Assembly (NCBI GenBank): GCA_003551785.1
Contig: PUNP01000806.1
Location: 1 to 5,823 of the forward strand
Length of the DNA: 5,823 bases
Origin: Candidatus Brocadiaceae bacterium
Lineage (GTDB): Bacteria; Planctomycetota; Brocadiia; SM23-32
Direction of reading: 5' to 3'
In this document: piece after piece, positions 4,949-5,823 of the stretch
Numbering within the stretch: position 1 is the first letter of the stretch
How the letters are laid out: each line of letters starts with the position of its first letter
The notes under the pieces: generated by a model
What the model was told of the DNA's origin: nothing
Database searches by the model: none
What the model saw: the letters and a program-made list of their open reading frames with translations, nothing else
Program-made: the position numbers and the translations under genes

Positions 4949-5823
4949 TTATTCACCCAGGTCGATAATTATTTTACCGCTGCCGACGTTTCCGGCAGCA
5001 TCTTCAGCAGTGAACACAAAGACGTGTTCGCCCGCAGTGATATCAGGGGTTATGAAAGTAAAACTTTCTTTTGGGGAATCAAATATACCGTCATCCGGGA
5101 AGACAGGCTTCCAATCGCCGGCATTATGGCTGACCTTCATTGATGTGATTCTGCTTTTAGGGTCGCCGGCTATGCCGGTAATAACGAAACTGTCACCTGT
5201 CTGTCTTTCCGAAAACTGCAAGTCAGAGATAACAGGCGGCGAATTGTCTATAAGTATGGGGCCGAACACGTTATGGACAGTTTTAGCCTCGGCACGGCCG
5301 CGGGACGGTTCATCGGAGACTACGAGTTTAAGTAAATAATAGCCGTCGGGCACACGATGGGTATCCCAGCGATAGTTGCTTTCATCCCGAAGCCCCGCAG
5401 CCAATTCCTTCCATTCACGTTCATCGACCCCCCTGTAGTACAAAGCACTTTCAAGACGGTCCTGGTTGGGATCGGAGGCATCCCAATTGATGCTGACTTC
5501 CGATGAATTCGCCCGGTTCTCACGCCGTCCTGCTTGTTCATGCTCGGAACCGGCTTGAAAATGCTTGATCACGGGAGGGCGGTTTACCTGCTGATAGTTG
5601 ACAGAGAAATTATACACTTCGGGAGTCACGTCGGGCCGGTCAGAACTCAGCAGTATCTTAACCTGGGCAAAACGCGCAACGGGAAGGTCGGGGCGGCGCG
5701 CCTCAATAGCGTCGTGGTCATACCAATCGCTCCAGGTATTATCCGGTTCTCTGGAATTTCCCATTCGTATTTTCATATCAACCGACGTATTTTCGGGTTG
5801 TTTGCCCAGCCATGTGAAAGAAC
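4949..5823 (-). CDS. Multi-domain beta-sandwich / Ig-FnIII-like protein, N-terminus beyond the window
   Basis: 290 C-terminal residues are visible. The frame stays open to the window edge, so the ATG at 5776 is internal. The visible part has three beta-rich modules. The first (about 1-78) carries MKIRMGNSREPDNTWSDW, a carbohydrate-binding-like sandwich motif found after propeller repeats in large bacterial proteins. An FnIII/Ig-like module (about 82-193) follows, with INWDASDPNQDRL and WDTHRVPDGYYLLKLVVSDEP. The last is an Ig-like module (about 194-290) from NSPPVISDL to EHVFVFTAEDAAGNVGSG. This order is common in large exported WD40/NHL-propeller-type proteins of environmental bacteria, so an N-terminal propeller and signal peptide are expected but not seen. 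There are no Cys residues, no membrane anchor and no sorting signal at the visible C-terminus. Function unknown; adhesion or polysaccharide contact is only a guess. Its stop lies 1 base before the activase ATG, an odd pairing of a probably exported protein with a cytoplasmic Fe-S ATPase. Confidence 0.85.
   Translation of the reverse strand, partial: SFTWLGKQPENTSVDMKIRMGNSREPDNTWSDWYDHDAIEARRPDLPVARFAQVKILLSSDRPDVTPEVYNFSVNYQQVNRPPVIKHFQAGSEHEQAGRRENRANSSEVSINWDASDPNQDRLESALYYRGVDEREWKELAAGLRDESNYRWDTHRVPDGYYLLKLVVSDEPSRGRAEAKTVHNVFGPILIDNSPPVISDLQFSERQTGDSFVITGIAGDPKSRITSMKVSHNAGDWKPVFPDDGIFDSPKESFTFITPDITAGEHVFVFTAEDAAGNVGSGKIIIDLGE

Overview
This window comes from the chromosome of an uncultured or unfamiliar bacterium, probably an anaerobe with a Gram-negative-type envelope. 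Two things point that way: a lipobox-bearing peptidoglycan amidase (lipid-anchored cell-wall enzyme), and an oxygen-sensitive 2-hydroxyacyl-CoA dehydratase / benzoyl-CoA reductase-type activase. The secreted Ig-like module protein and the GC-rich hairpin cluster are the sort of thing seen in Planctomycetota-like and related environmental lineages, but the sequence alone does not place the organism.

Layout. Bases 1-836 (minus) hold the first 278 codons of an aspartate kinase, cut by the window edge. Bases 837-1577 hold no intact gene: a GC-rich, inverted-repeat-rich patch (about 941-1060), then a decayed Mth938-domain (DUF498) gene on the minus strand (about 1435-1150) broken by at least two frameshifts. 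Bases 1626-2315 (plus) encode a zinc N-acetylmuramoyl-L-alanine amidase lipoprotein, the only plus-strand gene. It overlaps tail to tail by 23 bases with an M42-family metallo-aminopeptidase (2293-3390, minus). Upstream of that lie a perfect 12-bp hairpin and a 91-codon amidohydrolase stub (3510-3785, minus) that keeps its ribosome binding site and metal-binding HxH but lacks most of the TIM barrel.

Bases 3819-4091 form the most structured part of the window: six consecutive near-perfect hairpins, arranged as a mirror image and bounded by an 11-bp inverted repeat. This looks like a REP/BIME-type or MITE-like palindromic element. Beyond it lies a coupled minus-strand pair: the 3' part of a multi-domain beta-sandwich/Ig-like protein (4949-5823, running off the window) and directly behind it a BadF/BadG/HgdC-family ATPase (4114-4947).

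How the genes fit together. The window is a mosaic rather than one pathway. Aspartate kinase serves Lys/Thr/Met (and diaminopimelate) synthesis, the amidase cuts peptidoglycan, and M42 degrades peptides. The activase normally energises a partner dehydratase or reductase that is not encoded here. Two gene remnants plus the hairpin element suggest a region that has undergone decay and rearrangement. I found no defence system, CRISPR array, tRNA or rRNA, and no clearly new multi-gene system. The best leads are the palindromic element, the possible internal start in lysC and the unusual activase.
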